NCBI GenBank assembly: GCA_947034885.2
Contig: OX344753.2
Coordinates: forward strand, 2,790,001 to 2,854,000
Direction of reading: 5' to 3'
DNA: 64,000 nt
DNA from: Thuidium tamariscinum
Taxonomy: Eukaryota; Streptophyta; Bryopsida; Hypnales; Thuidiaceae
Part shown: one piece after another, positions 11,060 to 22,820 of the stretch
Position numbering within the stretch: position 1 is the stretch's first letter
Layout: the number at the start of each line of letters is the position of its first letter
Position numbers and translations under genes: made by a program
Notes under the pieces: model-generated
Database searches by the model: none
Told to the model about the DNA's origin: nothing
The model's input: only the letters and a program-made list of their open reading frames with translations

Positions 11060-13015
11060 ACCTGACAGATCACGTGAACAATTAAAATCCGTCTTCAGGA
11101 GTCCCAGTGAAATCGAGACGCTTACATCTTGTTCTACGCCAGCTACAAATAATTTGATTTCAGCGAATTGACGAGACCTCGCACAACCGTCCTTTGCGGA
11201 ATAAACTCATTCACAACGCTTTCTTGCTTCGGTCCCGGGCCACAAGAATTCTGCAATTGGTCAATTGATGTAATCAGGCATGCGTAAGACTCAGAAATCG
11301 TGCAGCAGCCGGCCGTAACTAGCTAATCGATTGCACTCTCCAATGCGATATGGCAAACCTTGGAGATTACTTAAGCAAGGACATTGATCCAGGTATTTGT
11401 AATCTGAATTCGTGAATGACATCTCGGTGACGAGGTGTCGTGTTCTCGGGCATTTCGAATTCCATCAGACAACAAATTATTCAGGTTTGATAATTCAGTG
11501 CCGTGAACCCCTACTTGCACCAACCTCACGAGAGCGGTAAGCTTCTGATTATCAAGACGCTTATCAAGAAGTTCTGGCTCCGTGTATCTCGATCAAGAGG
11601 CCGGGTACTAATTGACTAAAACAATAACATAGAAAATCACCGCAAAACAAGAAAGTTGGACGAGAGGTGGTTCAGATATGTGGCAACAGTTGCGAAGTGT
11701 GCAATTCCGAAAAACGGTGAAGATTACCCCGAGCATGAAGTACATATAGTCTCTATGATTTTGTTTACTGCTTTTCGAAGTTCCTCCTGTCAATCTTTCC
11801 TCTCGGACGACAGTACAAAATCGTTCTTGAAACTGAACTCAAGTAAGTTTGGCCCAATCACACATTCACACATGATTGTGGTTTGTAAGACACGCCAATT
11901 GTGACAGAGGATTAAACAACTGATGAAAAGAAGGGCTTCTTCCGATCGAAAGTAATCCAACAAGAGTGAGGTCAAGTGCTAATAATTGAATTTTCGGACC
12001 ACGACATACGAAACCAATTCTGGAGGGGGAAACAATTACGAGCCTTACGTACTTACGGGCGATCCGGCTTCGAATATTGAGGTCGAGGCTTCGATCAAGA
12101 CTAATGAGTTGGCAATTTACAATCGAAGAAGTGATGTATGGACTGAAATTGAGGTTAAGACAACCAACGAACTCTTCTGTTTCAGCCTAAGCCAAAACAG
12201 GCAGGAGACAGCTTTCTTTGATGTGACCCACAAACTGTTCCTCAGGCACCATGCTTATAATGCCCCTAACCATGCCCGAACAACTGCACACAGCCAAATC
12301 TTTCCCAAAGTCGTCTTCCAGCAAGTTGGCGTGGGCTAAAAAGTTTGTCAATGTTCAAATGAACAAGCGGCGTGAGATCGATCTGTGGCCTCGAATCGTA
12401 CTACCACTAGTCCTTCATCTCAGTGGATGCACAAGAAATTGAAACTGCTCCAAGACCAGCACAGAAAGTCCCCTTCAACATGATGCTTGAGTTGCTGCTT
12501 GTGTTCCCACCTCCGCTTTGTCATTTGCCCTCGATATATATGGTAGTTGCCCGACGACTCGTTACATTCAAAGTCACCCTACCTACCCGGATTCCACCCA
12601 CATTTTACATACTTTCATCACCTGCTACATGCGAAATCGCCTTTGGTTTACCCTCATCTCCGATACGACGCTGGAACCACCATTGTTACAACTCAAACGG
12701 TACTCAAAGCTCACTTAGGGTCCTTACATCCTGTGCTTCAACCTTCAAGACTCTTCTTCCAGAAAATGAAAAAAGCGCTAAGCGACGTATTGTAACTCAA
12801 CGAATTTTTTCTGGAGAAGGGTGAGTGAGCTCGGTGACTTCGTTGTTCATTCGACGGACGGAGATGAGTCGCAGGATGCTTAATTGCTAGGTCAGTTGAT
12901 TGCGTGAAGAAGGTTCAGTTGCGGCGGAGGTTCCGATGCCAGGCGGATTGCGATGGATGGTAGCATACGTTCCATGAAGAAAGTACTCGCGCCCTTAATT
13001 ACGCCAGAATCCGGT
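11060..13015. other. Moderate-GC region upstream of the P450, no recognised gene
   Basis: This stretch is less AT-rich than the DNA beyond 13016 and contains several short open frames on the plus strand (11986-12339 and 12423-12824). None resembles a family I know and the frames overlap one another. It probably contains the promoter and 5' leader of the P450, and an unrecognised non-coding or lineage-specific gene is possible. Composition drops sharply where the repeat at 13016 begins. Confidence 0.4.
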
Positions 13016-13636
13016 GTTTGCAAAACTTTTGAAGTTAAATAAAACCTAACCTAATTGCTATTTTTAGTAGTTTATACAATTTTGAAAAGTTCCTTTAGAA
13101 GTCTAGTTTCAGTGTTAGAAATTTGATCTGGAAAATGAATGACAGTGATTTTTCTATTCAAGATTTTGTGCAAGGGTACCCATTGCAATCTTGACTTTCT
13201 GTAGTGTTGAGAGTTCTGGAAAATGAGCCTCAAATACACTAGGTCTTGAAGAAAAAATCACATTCAAAATTCATTTGCAAAAATTGTAGAGTAGATTTTG
13301 AGAAACCATAAATTGATTGGAGTTATGCATGTTAGGCCCTTTAATCTCATATTTTTTTGGTCACCAACTTTTCAAATTTGACTTGCAAAAAGAGGATAGA
13401 AAGACTTTACATTACTTTTGGAGTTTCAACACCCTCATGATCAAACATTATATCTTTTATTCCATAAGTGATATTGTTGTGTTTTCTTCTCCTATGCAAT
13501 CTCTAACATGTCTAATTTGAATTGGTATGGTTGTAATGCAAAAAAAATTGATACAACTTATCAAATTGTTGGCATTTTGTTCAACTTGAAGTAAATTTTA
13601 AGAAGCTCAAAACAGGCCTTAGACATTTAGGAGTTA
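13016..13636 (+). repeat. Dispersed ~610-bp AT-rich repeat, copy A
   Basis: The sequence can be followed base by base, with scattered differences, against 31632-32233 on the same strand. Shared blocks include TTGCAAAAC at the left edge, TTCTATTCAAGATTTTGTG, CTCAAATACACTAG, CATAAATTGATTGGA and GACATTTAGGA at the right edge. No long open frame is conserved between the copies, so it appears non-coding. No terminal inverted repeat was seen. Confidence 0.75.
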
Positions 13637-16600
13637 AACCAAGGAAAGGATGGAAGCTGGGTCTTAACCCTAACCCTTTAGGAGCAATTACACTAGGACC
13701 AGACCAAAGATCCTCTAGGATGATCTAATTAGTGATTGGGTTTACTCTTTGACCAAGCCATTTTTCATAGACAACAAGTCCACTTGAAATCCTACATTTC
13801 TAGTAAATCATGGCAAGCTAAAATTTCACAACTACAGATTGTGTCTATTTAATTGATCTTGCAGTTGATGATTAATGATGTCAGATGTAGTTATAAATAG
13901 ATATGGCCCTACTATGGTCTCTCTTGGCTATATACTAAGACCATGCAAAATGCCCAAACTATTTTTTGTCTAAGGCTCTTACTTTACATGGTCACACCTA
14001 GCAAAGGGAGGTACCTCAAAGTGATTCCCATCTTCAGTCTAGCCCTAGTGTAAACTACCTTTAGTAGGTTACAAAAGTGTTAAAAACAATGACACAAATG
14101 TGGGGATCATTCATGATTACTAGTGAGCGTGATGATTGACATTTGTTCTAACATCCATATATTTTAATATGATATAAAATGATATGATATTTCCTTGGTG
14201 GCATGTGTCACACTCTATAGTAAGGGTAGGTCAAAAAAATTATTTACTTTTCTTTATATATCCATTGGTGAGGAGAGAGAATAGTCTCCAACTATGTTGT
14301 TTATGATTGGCATACATTCAAAGTTTGTTCATTTAAGGTAGGATTTAAGGTCCCACAAGCAACTTCAGGAAGACAATAAAAGTGTCATTCAAATTAGTGC
14401 ATAGCTTCAAATATCCAAAGAAAGATTCTATTTTACCTAGAGGTTGATATTGAGTGATGGGAAAGGTCTTGTATTCTGAAGGGAGTAGAGAAGCTTAATA
14501 AGAAATGAGTCAAGGATTTGGATGTTGTATAGAACATGATGAGGATGTGGATGTTGATATGGGTGCATTCAATAATTATATCCTTTTGATCACCTACAAA
14601 ATTAGCCACAATAAATAACCTTGGAAATTTCATCCATAATTTCTTTTTTTTAGTGTTAAATTAGCCAGTAAAAAAATCAAATTGGAAATTGGCAAAAATC
14701 TTTGATTTTATTGCAACTCATGTTAAATCCTTTAAACAAGTTCCTTTACAACACTTAAGATTTATATGAGTAGTAAAGAGGTCATGTTCAATGAAGCCCT
14801 TGGTATAAGAATCCAATACAAGCCATATTAGGCACCTTAATGAATAATAGCTTGTGGGACAACTATTGGTACTACTACCATTTGATTACTCAAGCATAAA
14901 TCTTGTTGGCCTTGATGCCTATGTGATTGGTAGGTACCTTATATTGTGGAAAAGGGTCTTAGAGAAATTCTTATATAAATGTATGTCTTAGGTCATAAGG
15001 GCATTTGATGAGTAAAATTTATATTGAGTGAGGTGCAAAATAAGATGCATTTTGCCGTCAAACTTAAGGGGCTTGATTTTTGTATAAACTTGAGACTTGC
15101 TAGAGGAGCTAGAAATTTTTTAGATAAATACATTTTAAAGAAAGAGTGGAAATAAACTTTGGTCAACTTGGAAAAACTTAATACCTCAGTATTAAAGTAA
15201 TTGAACAATCATTCTATAATGCATTGGTATTTAGTGCATTATTTATGTCTCATTTTTATTGTTTAATAGAATCTTGAGGATAAAATTTTTGAGACACATT
15301 TAGAATAATGAAGTAATTTGATTGATCAAAAGCATTAGATTAAAGAAAAAATAGATACATTTTAGTCTCTATATTTTCTTTGTTTGTCTTCATTGAATTG
15401 TATAAATAAAATAAAATAAGAAAAGATGTTGATCCATATAAGACTCAAATTATCTTAATCCATTGTTTGATTCTTCAAACCATTGTTTCAAGAAGGCTGT
15501 AAAATGATGACATTTATTCTAAATATATTCACCAATCTAAAATGTGGTACAATTTGTTTGACCAATCATTGAAGTATTTAGATTTATGAAATGGTTGAAA
15601 ATAAAAGGTAATACTTAGAAGAGGCTTCATATGAAATCCAAACATTTTATTACAAGGTTGAATGCCTATTGACTTGATTTGGTTTTGTTTTGCAAATATT
15701 ATTATCTATATATTAATCCCTAAAGATCTATGATTATATTTTTACCAAAACTGTCATTTCTAACACAAGTACTAAATTTTTGAAAAAAATTATTTTTAGA
15801 CGCATATAATCATATGATACTATAGTATGCTAGTTTGAAAAGATGAAAAAAAAAATTTTAATTTATATAGCGTGGATTACAAGTGGATATTAGTGCTTGC
15901 ATTGATGAAAATTCTTTTTTTGGCCTTACAAAAAATTGGGCAACTATACTTCACAAGCTCACATTTGTGTGAAAAATTATCCAAAAATGTTGGTTCTTAT
16001 TTAGATTCATTGTTCAAGGCAAGTTAGAAATATGCTTAAAAAATTTCAAATCATTTGGAATTGTACAACATTTAAGAAAAAAATAGTAAGTAGAAAGAAG
16101 TAGAGAATGATTTGATACACTAAATTATTAGGAATTTAGTTATGAAATTGAAAAATGCCAATTGTAATGGTTCAAATGTTGTAATGAACAATCTACATTG
16201 AATATTTTTTCCAAAAATATTAAAAATTGAGTTAAATAAAGAACTTCAATATTTATTTTTGAATAGATAATCCATATCCACCCACAAATTGAAATTCTTC
16301 ATAACTTTTGACTTGTTTATCAAAATGGAATGATTCAAAGCTTTCTACATATACATGAATTCCAAAAAATAATTTCAAATTTTTGTTTCTAAAAAAAGTA
16401 ACTTTTTTAGATCTACCAAAAGTTCCAAACTACCTAAGTCAAAAACAAAACAACATATAATATAATGACTTTTTAATTATATAGTCAAAAGTCACAAAAA
16501 TTGTTGTTTCTTAAAGATATTCCTCATCCATACCTTCTATTGAAATTTGAATCTAAAACATAGAAATCTCTAGTTGCACGTACTTGCTGAAAATTTCTAT

Positions 16601-18230
16601 GTTGCCAAAAAATGCACCTTGGCCCTTTAGTGGTTAAAGTCTTGACTTTTGTTGTTGTAATTGTGAGGTCTATGTATGAATAAGTTTTCATTTTCTTACT
16701 ATAATTTTTTTACATGCATTTTAAGGCTATGCCATATACCTTACATAAGTAGTATATTCATATAATGTATAATATTACTTAACACTCATGAATACAAGAA
16801 TTTTGGTACCACAGTCTTAGTGTCACAAACAATAGGCCTCCGTACATGCAACTCCATGAGGGCTCCATTTGATCTCCCATAGCCAAAGGTGGGCCCCTAC
16901 CCCGCAAACTCTAGCTTGACCATGGATAGTGCTTGTAGCCCTTTTTCCTACAATTATGGGGGGGATCAGAAGTCGAAGGAGAGAGATAAAGCAAAGAGAC
17001 AAAGCTAAGAAGTGTGGTGCCTTTCGTAGTTCCATATGCATTTTTTAGACTCTTTCAATTCACCCTACGGGTAAAACTTTGGGATAAACAAACAGTGAAG
17101 GCTTAGACCCCATGTTTTGTGAGCTCTATGTCGTAAGAGGTAGGTTGAGCTAACCCGCACTTCCACGCCCTCACATTTGACGTCGCACACCCTTTGTTGG
17201 CCTCATGCGCGTAGGCCTAATGCTCTATGAGTGACAATGTTCTAAATGCAAAATATTCTTCATTCATGGATGCAACTTAAATGCTTCAAGTATATGAATC
17301 TTTGAATCAACAAAACAAAGACATTACAATTTCAAACCTTTGTTGTGCTTATTTTTGCAATGGACTCTAGAAAATTCAAATCCCACCTACATTAATATTG
17401 AGTGCTTGAATGTACAAATAGGAAATTCTAATGACTACAAATATATGCTTGCTATCTTTATTCAAAGTTCCTTGTAATTAACAATTCAATGTTTTAATCC
17501 CTAACAAACTTTGGGTGTTTTTCAAGAAAAATTGTCTAAAATTGCAATTTTTTAGTGCATTGTCCAAAGTTGAAAATGAAAACTTTTTTTGAGCTTCAAC
17601 CATACAATAGTGTGTTAGACTACTATAAAAATGTATTAAAAGTTTTTTTATCCCATTTACCCTTGTAGATTGAAAGATTAATTATAACATTTGAAGGGAA
17701 AAAAAATCATTCTTGCAAAATGTGATCAATAGACTTGGAGCCCTCTTGGAGTAGAATATTTGATCTTGATAAATTTGAGTTTCTCTACCATTGAGTTTGG
17801 AATCTTATTAGGTGCACTAATGCAAACTTTTGAAAACAAAGATGGACTCTAGCTTACTCAAAAAGCTTCCACCAGTGCAAGGAGGTAAAGTGAATTGGTA
17901 ATATCCTAGTCATCTTTTGATGATTTCTTGTGCAATGAAGAAATTTAGAATCCAAATAATGAAAAGTTAGAGAAAAGAATTTGAAATATGTGGAAAAAAT
18001 TTCAAGAATTTAACTTCACAAATCATAAAATAACAAGACTTAAAGCTAAAAAATAGTTCTTTTTCTTGAAATTCTTCAACATAGCTAACAATTGTTTGAC
18101 TCTTTTTAGAATGCAATTTGAGACCTGAATTTTATTTTATTTTTTGACAATTTATCCCTTTTTTTTAATTAGATACATATAATGCCAAATTTCAAAATTT
18201 GATGAGGGTTTTAGCAAAAGATATCTAATA
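13637..18230. other. AT-rich gene-free stretch
   Basis: I see no gene. Open frames are short and compositionally random. A patch at about 16800-17230 is less AT-rich than its surroundings but carries no recognisable protein, tRNA or terminal repeat. Confidence 0.5.
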
Positions 18231-18240
18231 GATGCTCAAC

Positions 18241-19065
18241 CAACGACGCTAGTTTGTGAGCCTAAAAGCATGAGCTTGCGAGCAGTGAGCGTAGGTTTTG
18301 TAAGCCCAGAGAATTACCCAAAAAAAACTGTGAATTTTTTAAGCCAAGAGAAAAAAAATGAAGTCATTTAAAAAAAATCTATTTATAGTAGAATTTCAGC
18401 TTTATGACCATGAACCTATGACCGTGGAAATGTGGTTAATGTATTTTAAAATTTCAAACCCTACTATCTCTAAAGGGCCTCTCAATACCTTCCAAAAAAA
18501 TTTGAATTTTTGAATTTCTTTTTGAGGTTCAAAATCCAGAATCTAACAAGGGTTTTTTGAAGGTGATGGAGTCATGAAAAAAAAAAAAAAAAAAAAAGGT
18601 TTTTTTTTTTTTTTTTTTTCCGACTTTATCACCCTGAAATTGATCTCTCGGTACCGAGAGAAGGTTTTTGAGGGTGAAAAGTCGCAACAAAAATGAACTA
18701 GTAACAAAGTCGGAAAAAAAGAAAAAAAAGTTGAAAAAAATTGAAAAAAAAAGTTCTAAGAGCTCCAAAGCCCTCTACCTCCACAATAGCAAGAGGGATT
18801 TTGGAGGGTGATGGAGTTGCAAAAAAAATTTGAAAAATAAAAAAAGGACTGAAAAAAAATTGAAAAAAATTGAAATTTTTTTTTTTGAAATTTTTTTTTT
18901 TGAAAGTCAAACATTTCAAATCTCATGAGGGGGATACTAGATATAAAAATCCAAAATTCTTAAAGCACAGTAATAGGTCCATGCCATAAAAATCACTAAA
19001 AATTTCACCAAAAATTCTAGGCTCACAAGCTCATAGGCTCATAGGCTCACAAAATAGCATCCCTG
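18241..19065. mobile_element. Non-autonomous Mutator-like element (MULE/MITE)
   Basis: The element is bounded by a perfect 10-base direct repeat, GATGCTCAAC, at 18231-18240 and 19066-19075. Just inside, the left end (CAACGACGCTAGTTTGTGAG) matches the reverse complement of the right end (CAGGGATGCTATTTTGTGAG) and continues GCCTA, 20 of 24 bases. Partial inverted similarity extends another 20-30 bases through GAGCTTG. A 9-11-base duplication with long inverted ends is typical of Mutator-like transposons. The 825-bp interior has no transposase. It holds long A and T runs and about three diverged copies of a unit containing GGGTGATGGAGT. Confidence 0.8.
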
Positions 19066-19224
19066 GATGCTCAACTACTTCTATTGTCCAAATTCTTGAA
19101 TAGAGAACATTTGAAAATTTGTGCAAGTACATTTGTAATAACAACTTGGTTCTTTAAGGATTACTTCATTTGTAAGATTTAACCCCTAAAGGACCATTGT
19201 CACCTCAAGGGACAAAATGGATTT

Positions 19225-19805
19225 CAAGCAAGTTCTTATGACTTCAATTTTTGGTAAAACTATTTAAAAATTTCTCATAAGATAGAAAAATTGATCAACT
19301 TTGTGAGAATATTATTTTTCATATCAATTGATGCCTGGGAGCAAAGGTTATACCACAAAAAATCCAAAATTGAAGTTGGCGGGCAACAATAAAAATTTGC
19401 AAGAAGTCAAAATCAAATAAATGTTTTTACCAAAAATAATATATTTTTGTCTACATGTGAAGCTTTGATTCATTCTATTTGGACTAGTAATGAGAAAGTT
19501 AAGGACAATTGTGTTTTTTGGTCAATATGAACATCTTCTTGCAAAAACAACTCATAGGATTCATTTTTGCATGCAATTTTCAGAACTTTTCCAAAAAATT
19601 GTTGGAAAAAGTTATATTTACTTGCCAAAATTATCTCATTGTTGGGAGTATTGTGTTTCAATTCCATCTTAAAGTTATTGACCATTTATTTTTTCTTTCA
19701 ATTTTGAACCTACTTCTACTAACAATTTCTTAAAGAATGGAAATCAAGTATTCTTTTGTGAAACTTTTATCATAGAATCTCAATTAAATTTTTTAGTACA
19801 AAGTT
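19225..19805 (+). repeat. Dispersed AT-rich repeat, copy 1 (pair with 24605-25170)
   Basis: This copy is collinear with 24605-25170 on the same strand. Shared blocks include CTTATGAC(T/C)TCAATTTTTG, GATTCATTCTATTTG, GAACATCTTCTTG, AGTATTGTGTTTCAAT and TTTCTACTAA. The copies are strongly diverged and encode no protein I recognise. Confidence 0.65.
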
Positions 19806-21726
19806 TTTTAATTCAAATTCTATAGAGCAAATTTTTCCACAAATGGCACTCAAAGTCGTCTAAAATTAAAGACCATAGTTCAAAAAAAAATTCCACCTTT
19901 AAAGGCTTATATCTTTGAATCTATTTTGTCAAACTTCGTGAAATTTTTACTGCATGACTTTAGACAAGTTAAGTGTAAGATCCAATGGTTTGAATGTTTG
20001 TTTTTAAAAAAAAATTCTTAGGTGAACACAATAGAGATCATAGTTTTGACTTTTGAGTGGATTTTGGCAAAAAAAAATGACCTTGTTCCATTAAGGATTA
20101 ACTTCAAAATGCCATAGAAAAGTCGTAGCTATTTTGAATTCCTAACTACGCTCTATTTAAATGCTTTTCATAGTGCCAAATCAACGGTTCCAATACCAAA
20201 ATAAGTTCATTACAAACTCTAAACCAATACCATTAGCATCAATTGAAGGTAAAAGCTAGATTTCAATTCTAACAAGACTACACAAGAGATTCTCACACTT
20301 ATGACTTTAAAAAAGAATATTTCCGTTAAAAGATTGGTTGTTCCTTACCAATATAATTTGACATAGAAAATTTTTACAATGTAAACATTGGAAACAATCT
20401 AGCCCTTGAAGAAGACCATTTGATTTTTGTACAATGTGAAAATTGAAGGAGAGAAAAAGTCCTTAAAAAATTTTAGTCTCCAATCCTACATGGCAAAATA
20501 GATGATCTACATGGACCAATTTCTTTTTAATAATTTTTTAATATAATTTCTTTTGCAATTGTACATTCCTATGAAGCCAAAAGGCCCTGCATAGGCTTTA
20601 GATTTCCTCTAATAAAATGCATTTATGGAGTTATGCAAGTTGGTTACTCCATTCACCTTTGAGATGGGCCATCATGCAAGGCAAAATGGAAGAATTTTGT
20701 TTTCCTTGGATACAAATGGAATGCAAATTATTGTACCAAGACCAAAATAAACACACCTAATATCTAGTATATGAAATCAAGAGAAGATACTTCACAATGT
20801 TTGTTGAAGTCTTATCCACATGAGTAGTATGAGAATTTCATGAATGGAATGGAGATGCCTTGGTATCACTCCTTGCATCACCCCCTCACATTTTAGAGAC
20901 TTAATGGCACAACTTCATACTAATTATCATCCAATATAGAGATGAAATGGGATATTAGACAATGAGGGATTTGAAGAAAATGCACTTGAATTTGAAGTCA
21001 ACATGAATGTGCTAGACTACCTCTCCCAAGACTACATACGATTGGGCCAAAATTTGAGATGGTTAATTAATTGCACAAGTAGAGCTTCCTATGAGCTTCC
21101 TAAGAGGACTAAAGTGAAGGGCCCAATTTTTATCACATTCTTTTGTAATCAATTCACATTTGTATAACGTCTTCAAGTAGTTTTGTATTGCTCTATAATC
21201 TATGTAGTAACACTAATAAATTTGTACTAAGCAAGACCATGTAAGCAATTCTAAAATTTAGAGGTGTAGGGAGGAGTATTTCTAAGTCATTGTCTTAGCT
21301 CTATAGATTGTTGGACATATATATAGATTGAAAAATTAGAACTATTAAAGAGAAAAATGGAAAATTGATCCTTAATCTCTTCATGTCATACATTTGAAAA
21401 TTGCATAAATTGTTGAATCTACAAATATAAAATTAAAATATAAATTAATCTAGCATTGCAAGCAATGCACAATCTCACCATAGTACCTATGGCGTGTTTT
21501 ACAATTTTTTTTGTGACTAACCAAAAAGATTTTGTTGTTCAATTCAACAAGCAAATCTTTTTTCTACTATAGAAAAGTATATTGGGACAATATTTTTATA
21601 TGAACAATGGTATGAAAGTAAATTTGTTTTCCATCAACTAAGTACATTTTGACAATTAATGATTATAAACATTCAAAGAAAGATTGGTTTATCTATTTAA
21701 AAATAATTCCTCCTGAATTTTTTTCT
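19806..21726. other. AT-rich gene-free stretch
   Basis: No gene, RNA gene or clear repeat boundary was seen. It lies downstream of the kinase gene and so includes that gene's 3' region. Confidence 0.45.
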
Positions 21727-22560
21727 TTAGACTTGCTTGACATTTTCTTCAATCCAAGGATGCTTCAAAACCTCAGATGCACTTAAACGTTCATTAACAT
21801 TGTATTTCAACATCTTTTGAATGAGATCTTTAGCACCCTCCGAGATTTTAAGCCATGAAGTTACACCAAATTGTCCGTTATTCTCTATGATCATTTTGTA
21901 TGTTTCTTCAAATGTATTTGCCTTAAAAGGAAAGGATCCAACTAAGAAAATATATAGTATCACACCAATGCTCCAAATGTCTGCTTTTGGTCCATGGTGT
22001 CTCTCCATGACTTCAGGAGCAATGTAAGCTTTACTCCCAACAACATCCGTTAGTACTTCACCATCCTTAAAGAATTGGGCAAATCCAAAATCAATAACTT
22101 TGAGTGGTGAATTTATGTCTTTTGTTTGACACAACAAGTTCTCAAGCTTCAAGTCTCTATGGACAATCCCCAAGCCATGACATGTCTCAATAGCATAAAC
22201 AATTTCTTTAATCATTTTTGCAGCTTTGGGTTCTTCAAATGTACCACATGCAAGGCAACGATCAAAGAGTTCCCCTCCCTTACAAAGCTCCATCACTATA
22301 TATACATCACTATCATCTTCCCAAATCTCTTTGATGGAAATTATATTTGGATGTTGCTTAAGATTGATTAACTTTAGGATGTCAATTTCTCTTTTTAAGT
22401 TTTCACGTTCTTGCTTTGAAAAAAGACCATACTTTGATATGCATTTGCATGCATAGTCATGGCCTGTTGCAATTTCAGTGCATATGAATGTTGTACCATA
22501 TTTGCCATGCCCCAATTCTTTGCCTAAGATATAGAGGTCCATCTTTGTATTTGTCTTCAT
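21727..22560 (-). CDS. CDPK-type Ser/Thr protein kinase, catalytic domain only, intronless
   Basis: The single uninterrupted frame encodes 277 residues, essentially one kinase domain. Visible elements are the glycine loop GHGKYG (17-22), YACK with catalytic Lys39, helix-C Glu58, HRDLKLEN (134-141), DFG (157-159) and APE (181-183), so the core residues are complete. ELCKGGELFDR and ADIWSIGVILYIFLVG are characteristic of the plant CDPK/CRK group. Usual CDPKs continue into an autoinhibitory junction and four EF-hands. Here the frame stops just after the final helix (HPWIEENVKQV), so neither calcium binding nor autoinhibition is expected. CDPK genes normally have several introns, so its absence suggests a retrocopy or an ancient single-domain paralogue. 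A TATAAAAG box lies about 77 bases upstream of the ATG. It is probably a working gene, but the substrate is unknown. Confidence 0.88.
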   Translation of the reverse strand: MKTNTKMDLYILGKELGHGKYGTTFICTEIATGHDYACKCISKYGLFSKQERENLKREIDILKLINLKQHPNIISIKEIWEDDSDVYIVMELCKGGELFDRCLACGTFEEPKAAKMIKEIVYAIETCHGLGIVHRDLKLENLLCQTKDINSPLKVIDFGFAQFFKDGEVLTDVVGSKAYIAPEVMERHHGPKADIWSIGVILYIFLVGSFPFKANTFEETYKMIIENNGQFGVTSWLKISEGAKDLIQKMLKYNVNERLSASEVLKHPWIEENVKQV

Positions 22561-22636
22561 TTTTGGATCTCAATGAAAAGCAACAATGGTCAAGGCAAAA
22601 AATGAGAATATATATTTTCTAAAGGAGAGGCCTTGA

Positions 22637-22644
22637 CTTTTATA
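22637..22644 (-). promoter_or_regulatory. TATA box for the CDPK-type kinase gene
   Basis: Read on the minus strand, the sequence is TATAAAAG within CTATAAAAGTCAAGG. It stands 77 bases upstream of the kinase start codon at 22560, which would place transcription initiation near 22605-22610 with a short leader. Its position and consensus fit a plant TATA box and argue that the intronless gene has its own promoter. Confidence 0.6.
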
Positions 22645-22664
22645 GAACTACTTTGCTTTTACTT

Positions 22665-22820
22665 TGGATCCAACTTTCACTAGCTTTTGCTTTGATCAAA
22701 TTTTCACCTAGTTTTCTTAGTTCAATATACTTCAATTTAATTTTCTTCTAGCTTTTACTTTAATCAAATTTTCACCTAATTTTTACCCTAATCTAACTTT
22801 TCCTAGCTTTTACTTTGATT
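22665..22820. repeat. Short degenerate tandem repeats upstream of the kinase
   Basis: A motif close to CTAGCTTTTACTTTGATCAA followed by ATTTTCACCTA recurs about three to four times at 40-70-base spacing, immediately beyond the TATA box. The copies differ by substitutions. They may be ordinary AT-rich tandem slippage or repeated promoter elements. Confidence 0.5.

Noticed and set aside
11986..12824. Plus-strand frames of 117 and 133 codons upstream of the P450
   Set aside because: They have no recognisable motif, overlap other frames and lack supporting splice or codon features. Kept only as an unexplained region.
16800..17230. Moderate-GC patch considered as an LTR fragment or tRNA cluster
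   Set aside because: No tRNA cloverleaf, primer-binding site, TG...CA ends or second copy was found.
18529..18919. Phe-rich minus-strand frames
   Set aside because: They are translations of A and T homopolymers inside the Mutator-like element.
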